Source: Pyxicephalus adspersus
Taxonomy: Eukaryota; Chordata; Amphibia; Anura; Pyxicephalidae
Direction: 5' to 3'
DNA length: 64,000 nucleotides
NCBI RefSeq assembly: GCF_032062135.1
Contig: NC_092864.1
Coordinates: 15,048,647-15,112,646 of the forward strand
Positions 50,753 through 61,202 of the stretch are shown in pieces. The number at the start of each line of letters is the position of its first letter. The first letter of the stretch is position 1. Position numbers and translations under genes: made by a program. The notes beneath the pieces are model-generated. The model was not told where the DNA came from, searched no databases, and saw nothing but the letters and a program-made list of their open reading frames with translations.

Positions 50753-50855
50753 GAAACTTGGGACCTCTGTATGAGGATCTAAAAGCTCATCTACAGGATG
50801 TGGCCACATCAACCGCAAACAGCTGTCGGCAACACCAAGCAACTGTACTTGTTAT
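50753..50855 (+). CDS. Possible internal exon, unidentified
   Basis: I do not recognise the product. A good acceptor (polypyrimidine CTCTCTCTCTTTCACTTCTG, then ATATGCAG) precedes a frame reading NLGPLYEDLKAHLQDVATST and onward to a single Cys. A donor-like GTATGT begins at 50856. The residues look like a helical, soluble segment. The frame stays open past the donor into hydrophobic residues. It could pair with the membrane-spanning candidate at 55390 on the same strand, but splice phases are not clearly compatible, so another exon or no gene at all is possible. Confidence 0.2.
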
Positions 50856-51476
50856 GTATGTTTTTTGCTGCGGCCTACTGAGCCTTGTATATATACTGTA
50901 TACACCCGCTGTAATTCTGTATAGGGCACAGAGATATTGCATGGGCCACATATATCATCGGGCACTCTAAATCTGGGTCAGAGGCAATGGCGTGGTTTGC
51001 CACCTGTACAGGTAGAATGATAAAAATGCATGCAAACCATCAGTGGTCCTTTGGCACACAAGACTCCAAACCCTCACCCTGAGCTTAAATATATGGGATT
51101 GCATACCCACACATGCAGTGGCATAGATCTTTTGGTCCAGGATGTTGTTGCAGTAAGATTTGGTCATAATGATGATGGAAAAAAAGAGCCATTTTCTTTA
51201 TTAAAGTACACAAAAACATCAATGACATACCTAACGTATTTGATCTTTTTTTGATCCGTTAAATATACATAAAAATATGTTAAATGTATAAAAAATATTT
51301 ATAAAGGCAAATAGAAGCTAAGGGAAGAAGAAGTTATTTAAAGCTTCATTATAAATGAATAAAAAGCAGGACCTGGCTGCCTCACCGAACAGGCCAAATA
51401 TGTAGATCAGGGGTCCCCTGGCCGTCTGATAGCTGGGCCGCGAGAGCACGGAGACTCACTCAATGAAGGGCTACAT

Positions 51477-51757
51477 CAGCGGTCCCCAACCTGTGACTGG
51501 TGCTCCCCCCTGTAGGGTCAGGAGAAGGACCCCATTTAAGGGGGGCACCAGCCAGTGCCACGTACCATGCCCTCCGTACGCATCGCACTCTCAGGGTGAT
51601 GGGCGGGTTGTGTCTATGGACCTGCGATGGGAGAGTGGGCAGGTTCTGGCATCATGACGTCACTCTGGGGGAAGTTTCTTTGAGTAACACACCACGTGCG
51701 TGGTCTGGAGTCCATAAATTTAGTGGTCCATGACATCCAAAAGGTTGGGGGCCACTT
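51477..51757 (+). mobile_element. hAT-like MITE, CAGCGGTCCCCAACC family
   Basis: It begins CAGCGGTCCCCAACCTGTG and ends GGTTGGGGGCCACTTA, with internal GTCAGGAGAAGGACCCC and GGGCGGGTTGTGTCTATGG also present in the copy at 55928-56209. A separate end fragment (CAGGGGTCCCCTGGCCGTCT) lies at 51413. Confidence 0.75.
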
Positions 51758-52134
51758 ATGTAAATTACACATTGAATTCAGTACAACTTTGCTGTCACTT
51801 GACCACTGCACTTATTTTTTGGAAAGCACAAAGTTATAGAAACAAAGAGCAGGGGTCCCACGGACAGAGGAGATCCTCTAACAAGACTTGCAGGGACTTT
51901 CTCCTTGGCCATGGACCAACAGAGTGCAGAATATGCTCCTACCCCATCTTCCCTTCTCACCACAATGTCTGATGCCAGTCTTGTGTCCACATTGGCCTTG
52001 CCCTGTCTACTATATAAGTTATTTTTACACATAGTCACTATATTCAATGTCAGGTATGGATCAATAAAACAAGAAAATGTAGATTGCAGAGAAGAGTTGA
52101 ATTCTAGCAGATTTATTGCTTTCAATAATGTATG

Positions 52135-52300
52135 CATTTATATGGCACTGACATCTTCTATAGCGATGTACAGTGTGCATAACCATCTCACCAACTGTCT
52201 CTCAGAGAAGCTCACAATCTAATGTTCCTACAGTTGTCATAGGTCAATGGCATAGTCTTTTTTGGGGAAGCCAATTGACCTGCCTGTATGCTTTGTAATG
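52135..52300 (-). mobile_element. tRNA-derived SINE 3' half (minus)
   Basis: TCTCTCAGAGAAGCTCACAA, AATGGCATAGTCTTTT and GAAGCCAATTGACCTGCC are the reverse complement of the SINE 3' half at 27513-27810. The tRNA head is missing. Confidence 0.7.
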
Positions 52301-53818
52301 CCACTGCAGCCAAAACAGATGGGCAAAGCTCTCAAATCTATTAAAAGTAGAGTGCAGGGAGCTGAAGGATGAGGTTAGGTAAGTATATCTTCACTTTAAA
52401 GCCCATCTCAAAGAATCCTCTCCCCAATCCCTGTACATCTCCAACTCTTCGAAGCCATTCTGTATTTTATTTCATATTCACCTCTTCCAAATGTCATTGG
52501 ACCATGTGACACACAGAATCGTTTTCCCCATCAGATCTTCTTTGGTATTCCTGCTTAGGCAGAAGGTATTGATGAACTCAGCTCAGCTCGCTGAATTTAT
52601 AAAGCTGTGGGTGGAGAATGCATTAATGATACCCCCTCGAAATGCCGGTCTATAACACCCTACACTCACAATATGTCCTCAGTCTTCTGAGTTGAATAAT
52701 GAGAACTATTATTGCAGGTACAGTTCCAGAGGGAATATTAGTATTGCAGCCAGAAATGTAAATTATGTTTAAGCTGCCAGGAGACATTTCCATCAATAGA
52801 CCAGAGCTGGGCTTTAATAAGAAAGCTAATAAATATTTTGGAGACTGAACAAAGATTTAAATCTAGCCTTATCATGATTGTAAGACTAACTACTCTTTGC
52901 AAAAACAAAAGCAGTATATAGCCAAAGCTGACCAGTTTATATAAGGCAATGTGCAATACACCTGCTGCTCAGAGACACAGCTGTATGGCAGGTATTTCTA
53001 AAATAAACCATTAGAGAACGGAAGGCAGCGCCAGGCTGACATTCTGCAGACAGAATACTGATGTCTTGACAGACAAATACATAAGGGAGTGCAGAATATT
53101 TTTATTGAGTGGCCTTAGAGTTGTTCTGAAACAGGAGAACAGTTTAAAGGTGTTTACCAAGCAGACATGACAAGTTACATCTGATTTGGATTTGGTATAT
53201 TTGTCTCAATAATAAAAAACAATACTAACCTCAACACACGGGCAGTGTTCCTCTCTCCGTACCCGCGGACATCTGCTCACAGTTCGGGAGAGCAGGCAGC
53301 AGGAGCACCATGCAGGAGCACTGCAGCTGACGTCCGCCCGCGGTGCACCGGCATTTTGGAATGAAGATTCTTTTTTTCTAGGACTCTGTACTAGGCCAGA
53401 TAGTTGCCAGCCGGATAGTCGCCAACCGGATAGGCGAGATCCTACTGTATATATATATTGTGACATGTCAAAATTTCCTATGGGAGAGATTAACCAGCAA
53501 TATGTCCACTGGGATTCCTGACTCGGCACAGGGAAGCTGCCTGTGGGGGCCATTGTTGTACCACATGTGAGTAAATGTGAGAATTAAAAATATACATGCC
53601 ACAATCTCAATTTTCACTCAGTACCTACCAGTAACTCTCACAATATAAAGGATACACTTTGTAACCCAGTGCAGAGGCAAGCACAGCTCTCGATCGGTGG
53701 GCTGTGGCTCTTGCCTTTATACTTGCTCTTTAATACTTGTATTGAATATGACATGATACATGGCAGTAATAGCAACTTCTGTATTATAGTGCTGAGATAC
53801 ATAAATGTGTTGAATTGT

Positions 53819-53935
53819 ATCCCTGAAGAAGTGGACTTTGTCTGCGAAACGCCTTATGCAAATATGATATGTTCCTTATTTTTTATGGACAATATTACTG
53901 GAAATATTTTGTAATAAAGTGTTGAAGAGTTTAGA
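53819..53935 (+). mobile_element. Retroelement end with hammerhead-like motif
   Basis: CCCTGAAGAAG (53821-53831), a 6-bp imperfect stem (GTGGAC with GTCTGC around TTT, 53831-53845), then GAAACG (53846-53851) resemble a hammerhead ribozyme core but with one extra A after CTGAAGA. Downstream there is AATAAAG at about 53912. A comparable motif occurs at 56518-56560 (minus) and 20330-20365 (minus). The element's outer limits are not defined. Confidence 0.4.
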
Positions 53936-54802
53936 GGAAATAACTGTGGTGAAAGTGACATTGGTATTTACCCACGCCAACCTAATAGAGAATAAATGGG
54001 GGCAGCAGTCTGCCATTTATTGTCGCCTGCTGTCATACCTGCAAACACTGGTTGCTTATGAACCGGCGCTGTGGTGTAAGCAGCCAAGAGAGTGACAAAG
54101 TGCCTGGGAGCCGTGCAGGATCATTTCCGCCCATGGACCCAGCCATTCTACTACATGGCTCTCACATGTAATGTCACATGGCAATATTGACACCAAGAAT
54201 TTGCCCCTAAAAGACTTCCTATGGAATCACTTCCTTGCTAGTGATCATAATTCTGCATTCTTGTCACAGATTTCTTGCAATACTAATATACCAGCTGTGA
54301 AACTCTGTGTAAAAATGGACTTTCAGAAGTCTACCTGAATACAGTGATGCTTTTCCTCAATATCAGAACTGAACACAATGGTCACCAGTACAAACAGATG
54401 GGTGAATCTTTCTAATGAAAAGCGGTGCCATATTTAGTGTAGGAAAACTGGGCAATTGCTCAGGGGCCCAACCTTCTCTTTGGGCCCAATTGACAGAATG
54501 GCAGTGATATGGGAACTTGGAATGCTGTTCATTTGGGACCACCACTTCATACTACCCACTTGTTTAAAATTGTCAGAGATTATAATTCTTCCCCATCCAA
54601 AATAAATGATGGCCTTAGATACACTTTTATGTTTGTTTTGTACCTGTCAATAAGTCAACCAGGGTCATCAACATGAAGAATGAGCACAGATGATTTAGGA
54701 ACCATGTATATAGTCAGAGCAACAAAAGTTGGGCAAAAGAGCAAAAAGGAGTCAATGGACAGATGTAGAAGAATAGAAGCAAATCAACTAACACATACAA
54801 TA

Positions 54803-54841
<39 letters not shown>
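54803..54841. repeat. (AT)n microsatellite
   Basis: About 19 AT units, directly visible. Confidence 0.95.
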
Positions 54842-54850
<9 letters not shown>

Positions 54851-55389
54851 TATTTATATAAGGCATTATATATGGAGCTCACACGGGTGCCACATGGGCC
54901 AATTTGCACTTCCAATCCGAATAAAAAAAGAAAGGATTGGGTGGTTTAATTCACATTTCCAAGTTTTTTGGTTTTTTTTAAACATTACATTTTTATTGAT
55001 TTTTAAATCCAAGTTTTAGGTAACGTGTATTTCATACTCAAACAATTCCCTTTCAATAGATTAGCACTGCGGTCAAGCGATACCAGAATTACCGGGCCAG
55101 TAGGATCTGGAAGACAATGGTTTGCGGCTGTTCTGAGACATGTACAGATGGAAATGTGTTTGATGAGTGTTGTGTCTGCAGTACGCCTTTGACAAAAAGT
55201 GCTTTGGGATTTAATTCAGAGCTTGAGTGGATCTATGGAAACAAAGCAGGACACTGCGCCAAACCCAAACAATTTCCAAAGAGACACTGCAGTACCCTCT
55301 GCCAAATTTCTCATCAGGAACGAACTCAGTAAAGCAGCCAATGTAAACGACAGTGCCAGAATGCTTATATCATATCTGATTGTTTGTAG

Positions 55390-55562
55390 GCATTGTAGCC
55401 ATTGGCAGCTTTATTGTATCTTTTTGCTGCTTTTACACCATATTCAAAAAGGAGACGCGCACCTTTATGATAAATACAACGCCAAGCCCAGGATCTGATA
55501 GAAGATCTGCCATGTGCTATAGGTTCTTTATCTACTCCAGATTCCCTTCATATAAGGCTTGA
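55390..55562 (+). CDS. Possible terminal exon with a membrane segment, unidentified
   Basis: I do not recognise the gene. After an acceptor-like GATTGTTTGTAG (to 55389) the phase-1 frame reads a hydrophobic helix IVAIGSFIVSFCCFYTIF followed by basic KKE, as in a single-pass membrane protein with a cytoplasmic stop-transfer signal, then a short tail ending at a TGA (55560-55562). No signal peptide or ectodomain exon is identified. The 55199-55340 stretch just upstream also has open frames but no firm splice sites. Chance cannot be excluded. Confidence 0.22.
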
Positions 55563-55649
55563 TATGCTATCCGGCACTCATTGCTAGCAGGTCTTATGTA
55601 TGAAACATTAAAGAGGCAATGTCACCAACTAAAGAAATAATAGTCAAAA

Positions 55650-55752
55650 TCACTGACCTGAGAGGTACAAATTGTCCATTTCTCAATTACCCCCAGCAAC
55701 CCCTGGAGGAACCTTAGGGTTCCACTGATCCCTGGCTGAGAACCACTGGGAT
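55650..55752 (-). mobile_element. hAT-Charlie-like MITE, 5'-truncated
   Basis: ACTGACCTGAGAGGTACAAA, TTGTCCATTTCTCAATTACC and the end GGCTGAGAACCACTG. Confidence 0.7.
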
Positions 55753-55927
55753 ACGTGGACGCTAGTACAGCCACATGTCCTTTTCCCTCTTGCCATGTCA
55801 GCCTTTTCCTCTTCTTGAAACGTTTAGTTAATATCTATCCTGGCCTGTTTGTTTTTTCACCCGTCATCCTCCTACATAGACCTTTATGTAGCGGCTGGGA
55901 GGGGAGTGAAAGGGCAATATTATAGGG

Positions 55928-56209
55928 CAGGACCCCAACCCCCAGTCCGCGGCTCTGGCCGGTGCACCTCCCCGCTGAGTCAGGAGAAGGACCCCGCTAA
56001 GGGGGTGCACTGGCCACAGCTGAGGACCATTTCACCTGTAAGGATTGTAGGCTCAGGGAAGTGGGCAGGTTGTGTCTCTGGGCACAAACTTCCCACTCTT
56101 CTATCGCAGGCTCAGACCAGTTTCTTCCCCTTTGAGTGACACACGGCTCCCCGTGCATGTGCGGTCCGGAGTCTATAGATTTAGAGGTCCGCAAGGTTGG
56201 CGACCACTG
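55928..56209 (+). mobile_element. hAT-like MITE, CAGCGGTCCCCAACC family, second copy
   Basis: It begins CAGGACCCCAACCC and ends GGTTGGCGACCACTG, with the same internal blocks as 51477-51757. Confidence 0.78.
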
Positions 56210-56329
56210 CCATAGATTGTTACGTGAATGAGCATGGAGTCTTCTGGGTATAGTGACATCCCTCCCAAGATGGCAGCACCTAGCAGCAGTCTCTGGCCTT
56301 TTGTATGTCTAGAATAAAGTGCACAGATA

Positions 56330-57054
56330 ATCCTATGGTTAACAAAAACAGGGAATTTATATCAATGACTGATAAAAAGTATATAGAAATTTTTCTTCCA
56401 AACAACTATTTTTTCAAATAAACTTCTGAACATTACACAAAACACACCAATAAAATCATCTCATACAACAAATCTTAGATAGACAAAGAACTGCTGTCTG
56501 AGCAAAAATGTCAAAAATTCTTGACGTGTTTCGCAAATAATACAGCTTCTTCAGGGGATAGATAGCTGTCTGATATAAAAAAAAAAGCCTTGCTATATTC
56601 CAGCAAATACCAAAGTATAATAAGCGTCAGCAGCATTAGGTTCAGGACGTTTCGCAAACAGATCAGAATGGAAATGGATTTAGGTGTCACTCGAAAAGAT
56701 CAGACTAGTAACAAAGCCAAGTTTTAAGGATCAACGGTCATGAACATAGTGAGGGTAACCAAACAGTATACAGCAAAACAATGATAATATGCAAAGTACA
56801 GCAATCTATAACTACCCAGCAGGTTTTATATAGCCCAGTGGTGCTCAAACTCTTCACAGCTATGGTCTTCCCTAGGATCCGGTAGCCCCTATCTATTTAT
56901 AAGGCAGAAAGTGTCCTCTGAGAAATTAAAAATTGTGGAGCACCATGGTAGCCATTGCTATTTTGTTCCAAGAGAGGGAAGAGCTCAAAGGAGTTGATTT
57001 AATTACTGTGCCCCCAGTCTTACAGAAAGACATATATCTAAGCCTGTTTTTGTT
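56330..57054. other. Flank with a second hammerhead-like motif
   Basis: On minus, 56554-56529 reads CTGAAGAAGC...GCGAAAC, similar to 53823-53850 but with a poor stem. The rest holds nothing I recognise. Confidence 0.45.
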
Positions 57055-57139
57055 CTTATCTTTACTTTAAAACTTTAATACCCAAATGCCAGATGTTCTA
57101 TCTGGCATTTGGGTATTAAAGTTTTAAAGTAAAGATAAG
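57055..57139. repeat. Perfect 40-bp inverted repeat, 5-nt loop
   Basis: 57055-57094 (starting CTTATCTTTACTTTAAAAC) and 57100-57139 (ending GTTTTAAAGTAAAGATAAG) are exact reverse complements around GTTCT (57095-57099). Confidence 0.97.
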
Positions 57140-57164
57140 ACAGACTGTTAATTAGGGAACATCC

Positions 57165-57330
57165 GATTTTTTTCCCCCTGTTGGAGCTAATTGTACCGGG
57201 GTTATTTGCCTTCCTCTGGATCAACTATGTCTTATAGGGTTTTATACCCGGGATATGTTTATTTTCCTATTGGTTGAACTGGATGGACTTGTCGTTTTTT
57301 AACCTAACTGACTATGTAACGATGTAACAA
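57165..57330 (+). repeat. Dispersed repeat tail (GCCTTCCTCTGGATCAAC)
   Basis: TTTGCCTTCCTCTGGATCAA, then TTGAACTGGATGGACTTGT and CTGACTATGTAACGATGTA is a phrase I recall as a very common interspersed-repeat end in amphibian DNA. The family name is not certain. Confidence 0.45.
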
Positions 57331-57959
57331 TTGTAAAAAAAGGAAACCTCTATGACGTGCTTTTCAGCACACAGAATAGCTTCTTTCCATTTCCACACTT
57401 CCTCTACAGCACTTCTGAGCTTTGTTGACCCAAGATTGTTACAAGGTAGGGCTAAGTATGGAGGCTGCCCTCTTCTGTGTGCACTGGAAAATCAAAGGAA
57501 AGGGTAGGAGAGGCAGGGGACACAGGCGGCATTATCCCTCTTCCTATGCATACCGTTAAAGTCATTGTCCACCATATTGTCTGTGACCAATGAAGTACCC
57601 AATGACAATTACCAATGCATCTCAAGCATCTATGGAGCCCAGGTTGAGAACTGCTGATCCAGCCAAAACCAGGGTGTAGGGGTAAATTTAAGCATTTAAC
57701 AAAACTAGTCGAACATGCACTAAGACTATGTCCTTGTGTGGCCTGTGATAGCTGGATGTGGGGAACCAAAGTTGATACGGTGAGAAAATAAAAGAAACCT
57801 AGAGAAAAAGGGCCTGGCCACCAAAAGTATAATTTTTAGGAAAATCTGCTCCATTGCAGAAGTAAATTTCACTGTACATATTTTTTGTGGTAAAGAATGA
57901 AGTCTCAAAGAAGCAGTGAGATGTTAACAAACGGGGGTGATAGCTCCTGTGCCAAAACT

Positions 57960-58437
57960 TACACCACTAGTCAAAAGACAACACCACAAATCCAGCGGCC
58001 ACAGTAGTCCAGAGATCACATCATCATTCTCAAAACCACACCACCAATTTAGAAACCATACCACCGATTCAGAGAGCATTCCACCAGTCCAAAGACCATA
58101 CCATCAGTCCACAGACCACACTATCAATCAAGAGGTCACACCACCAATTCAGAAACCATACAACCAATTCAGAGACCACACCACCAGTCCAAAGACCAAA
58201 CCACCAGTCCAAAGACCACACCGCCAGTCCAAAGACCACACCGCCAGTCCACAGACTGCTCTACCAATCAAGAGGTCACAACAACAATTCAAAGACCACA
58301 CCACAAGTCCACAGACTGCTCTACCAATAAAGAGGTCACAACAACAATTCAAAGACCACACCACAAGTCAAAGACCACACCAGTCCAAAGACCACACCAG
58401 TCCAAAGACCATACCACCAGTCCAAAGACCATACCAC
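57960..58437. repeat. Minisatellite, 20-bp unit with a 60-bp duplication
   Basis: The basic unit is AAAGACCACACCACCAGTCC. A 60-bp block beginning ACAGACTGCTCTACCAAT is duplicated at 58250 and 58310. The plus strand is open for 167 codons (57937-58440) because no frame of the unit contains a stop; I do not treat it as a gene. Confidence 0.9.
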
Positions 58438-58499
58438 TGAGATATACAACAATGGTGGAGATTTAACCTACTGGTGTCATTCCATGTCAGAGCTTGGAT

Positions 58500-59228
58500 G
58501 TATATTAATATCCTTATAGTCCCATTGTACTTGGACACATTCCTGAGTAAGATTAGAAAGGGAAAGTTAAATTATCTAATCAATCACACAAAGATGTGAC
58601 ATAAATGAAGTGAGTGGCTAAATTTGTATATTGTTTCCAGTCAAAATAACCTAACATTTGCATTGTGTTACAAAGGCAACATAACAAATGACGTGTCTAT
58701 GGCTTCAGACACATTTTGATATTGCACTCCTTACCACCAAATCCAGAGCTGGCCATTTTATTAGGAGATGTTTAACTTTAAAACTCCAAATGGTTTTTCA
58801 TTTGGAAGCCAATTAACCCACCTGAATGATTTTGAGATATGGGTGGAAATGAACCAACAATAGGGTAAGTATGTTTATCAGATCATTCCTTGTTTGGCGT
58901 CCTGGAAAAAAAAAAAAAGTTTATTAGATTATTCCACATACATATTGCCCCATGATACAAAAGTGGAGACTTTTGCTCTGTCCCTGAGAAGTTCCCACTT
59001 GGCTTGCAAGACCCTCTGTAAAAACTTTCTCAAATTACAACAAAAAATATAAAACAAAAAACTCTTTTTTGCATATAAGCGTATGACACCTGGAATGATA
59101 ATGAATTACATAAATCATGAATATCATTGTACCATAGGAGTACCATAAAGGACACAATACTATAAAAAAGAGAGTTTCCTACTAATACAAAATTTTTTAA
59201 ATTGAAGGTTGGCAACTAGGAAAACTAC
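58500..59228. other. Flank without recognised features
   Basis: AT-rich, no coding or repeat signal recognised. Confidence 0.45.
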
Positions 59229-59395
59229 CGTATCATTCATTCCTATTATTGTCTCCATGGAGCCATCATAACGCTCTATGGGCTTTTTAAGCTGTTTTGT
59301 TATTACTATAGTGATATCCTCATCCTGATTATAACCACTCTGTGCTTCCAGAATCCCTCCAGAGATGCTTCTCTTCTGTAAAGAGCCATTCGGCA
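59229..59395 (-). CDS. Possible internal exon, unidentified
   Basis: I do not recognise this protein. On minus, an acceptor-like TTTTTGATATAG (to 59396) opens a phase-1 exon of 167 nt and a donor-like ACG|GTAGTT follows 59229. The 55 whole codons contain no low complexity and read like ordinary protein (…SISGGILEAQSGYNQDEDIT…, then KQLKKPIERYDGSMETIIG). The composition differs from the surrounding AT-rich noise. No neighbouring exon is identified. It may be a real exon of an unknown minus-strand gene, an old retroelement piece, or chance. Confidence 0.25.
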
Positions 59396-59989
59396 CTATA
59401 TCAAAAATTAATCAACCCACATAGAATCAGAAAGGAAGATACAGTGACTTATATATAATTTCTTTATTTGTATTATTATGGGCAGCTCTAAAAATGACAA
59501 TGTTAAAAATCCATATTCTTCTTAAAAAGTATGAATTATTTTATATGACTATATATATTGTACTAGCAGATAGAGCTCTTTTCTTTATTCTATACGGGAT
59601 CCAGGATACTTTTATCTCCTTTGCTAAAAACAGCTTTTTGCTTACAGTCCTCAGTAGCTTAATCTAAAATTTTATATAGACATAAAAAAGTCAGAACAGT
59701 GATCTTTCCTCTTCTCCCGCTTGCTGATATCAGATATCTCTGATATCTGCTGGTATCTCCCGCTTTTATTTGGAGATACTGAAGACAAACAAACATATAA
59801 AACATCCGCTATAATCTTCTACCTTTTTTTTCCTAAAAGATATATTACTTTTACATCCTTGACAGTAAAGGTATAAAGTTGGTAAAGGCTTAAAGCAATG
59901 TAATGAGCAGTTTTTACCACCTGGTGATCACTACTGTGCACTGCAGCATGTCCTCACGGCATTGCACACCTGAACCTCATTAACTACCT

Positions 59990-60066
59990 ATTATTATTAT
60001 TATTATTATTATTAATAATAATAAACAGGATTTATATAGCGCAACATATTACGCAGCGCTGTACAA
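59990..60066 (-). mobile_element. L2 LINE 3' tail fragment (minus)
   Basis: (TTA)n, ACAGGATTTATATAGCGCA and ACATATTACGCAGCGCTGTA. Confidence 0.8.
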
Positions 60067-60461
60067 TAAATACCTTTAAAGGGAATTATAAATATAATTA
60101 TAATATAATACCTATATAAAGGAAATTTCCACACAGTGCCTGATCAACAGGTTTTTATTGCATTTGTATTTGTTTGATGGATTTTAACTATACTTTGGAT
60201 AATATTTCTGACTGCTTTAGTCTCTAGCCTGTTTTGCTTTGTGTCTGTTCCTGACACCTACAAAGAACAGACAAATTTATAACAAGGGTTAAAGCCCTAC
60301 ACAAAAGCAATGTGAAACTCTTGATGTGTTTTCCTGCTGTCCAAGTGACATAAAATCTGCCCTAAATTTGGTTATTTCTGGAAACTTTTAAGATTTATAG
60401 TAGTTTCTACCAAATTTGGCAGGGTTTTCATTAAGTTGAATGAGACTGCAGCTTCTTTCCT

Positions 60462-60593
60462 AGGGACGGACGTAAAGAGGTGCAAAGTGCGTTACTGCAC
60501 AAGGATCCTGGTTACTCCTCAGACGACAGGGCCCTCACAGGTTCCCCAAGTCAGTTCTGTACAGGGGCCCACTGTTGCTTACATCTGCCACTG
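60462..60593 (-). repeat. Dispersed repeat, CAGTGGCAGATATAGC family (minus)
   Basis: GTACAGGGGCCCACTGTTGC then TTACATCTGCCACTG is the reverse complement of the start at 6447. Left boundary uncertain. Confidence 0.5.
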
Positions 60594-60768
60594 CACTTTC
60601 AGATTCTTTTGTTCAGAAGCAGAGAGGACAATGGCCAGACCCAGGGAACACGGTGTATATTGGCACGCATGGGAATTCAACTTGAGCCAGCTAACTCAGC
60701 TGATTAGATTTGTTGAAATGGTATTCAGGTCTCATCCACAACATAACCAACTATTCATTGGGTTACAG

Positions 60769-61194
60769 CAGGGGTGCCCAACACATGGATAGTGATCTTC
60801 CAGTAGATCGCAAAGGCAACGCGAGTAGATCACCCTTCAAATTGTACTCTACCGCACACAGGAGTTATTAGGTCCAAATACCATCAGTCCACCATGACTA
60901 ATAATCATTTGGAAGTCTGTTTGAGGCTGGCAGCTACTGTCCAGGCTATGAAACTTTGGCTGATTCCATTCAGTTTAAGACCTCTTCAGAGTAAGGTAAT
61001 GGCCAAAAATGTACAGAAATGTATTGTGCTATACATGTTCATGCTGTTATGCAAGGTAATAATTTATATTTTATATAAAGTATCCTCGGTAAATATATAA
61101 AAAAAAATATGTTTAGCATTTTTATTGTTGGTAGATCACTTGACTTGGTCATTTTAAAAGAAGCTCGCAAGCCAAAAAAATGTGGGTACCCCTG
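60769..61194 (+). mobile_element. hAT-like non-autonomous element with 8-bp target duplication
   Basis: Ends CAGGGGTGCCCAACACATGG and AATGTGGGTACCCCTG are inverted. It is flanked by GGTTACAG (60761-60768) and GGTTAAAG (61195-61202), an 8-bp duplication with one mismatch, the hAT hallmark. No transposase frame inside. Confidence 0.8.
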
Positions 61195-61202
61195 GGTTAA
61201 AG

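Noticed and set aside
55117..55332. Cys-rich frame on plus just before the membrane-segment candidate
   Set aside because: No splice sites or domain pattern support it, and an equally open frame overlaps it.
57937..58440. 167-codon open frame on plus
   Set aside because: It arises from a 20-bp repeat lacking stops in every phase; no start context or similarity.
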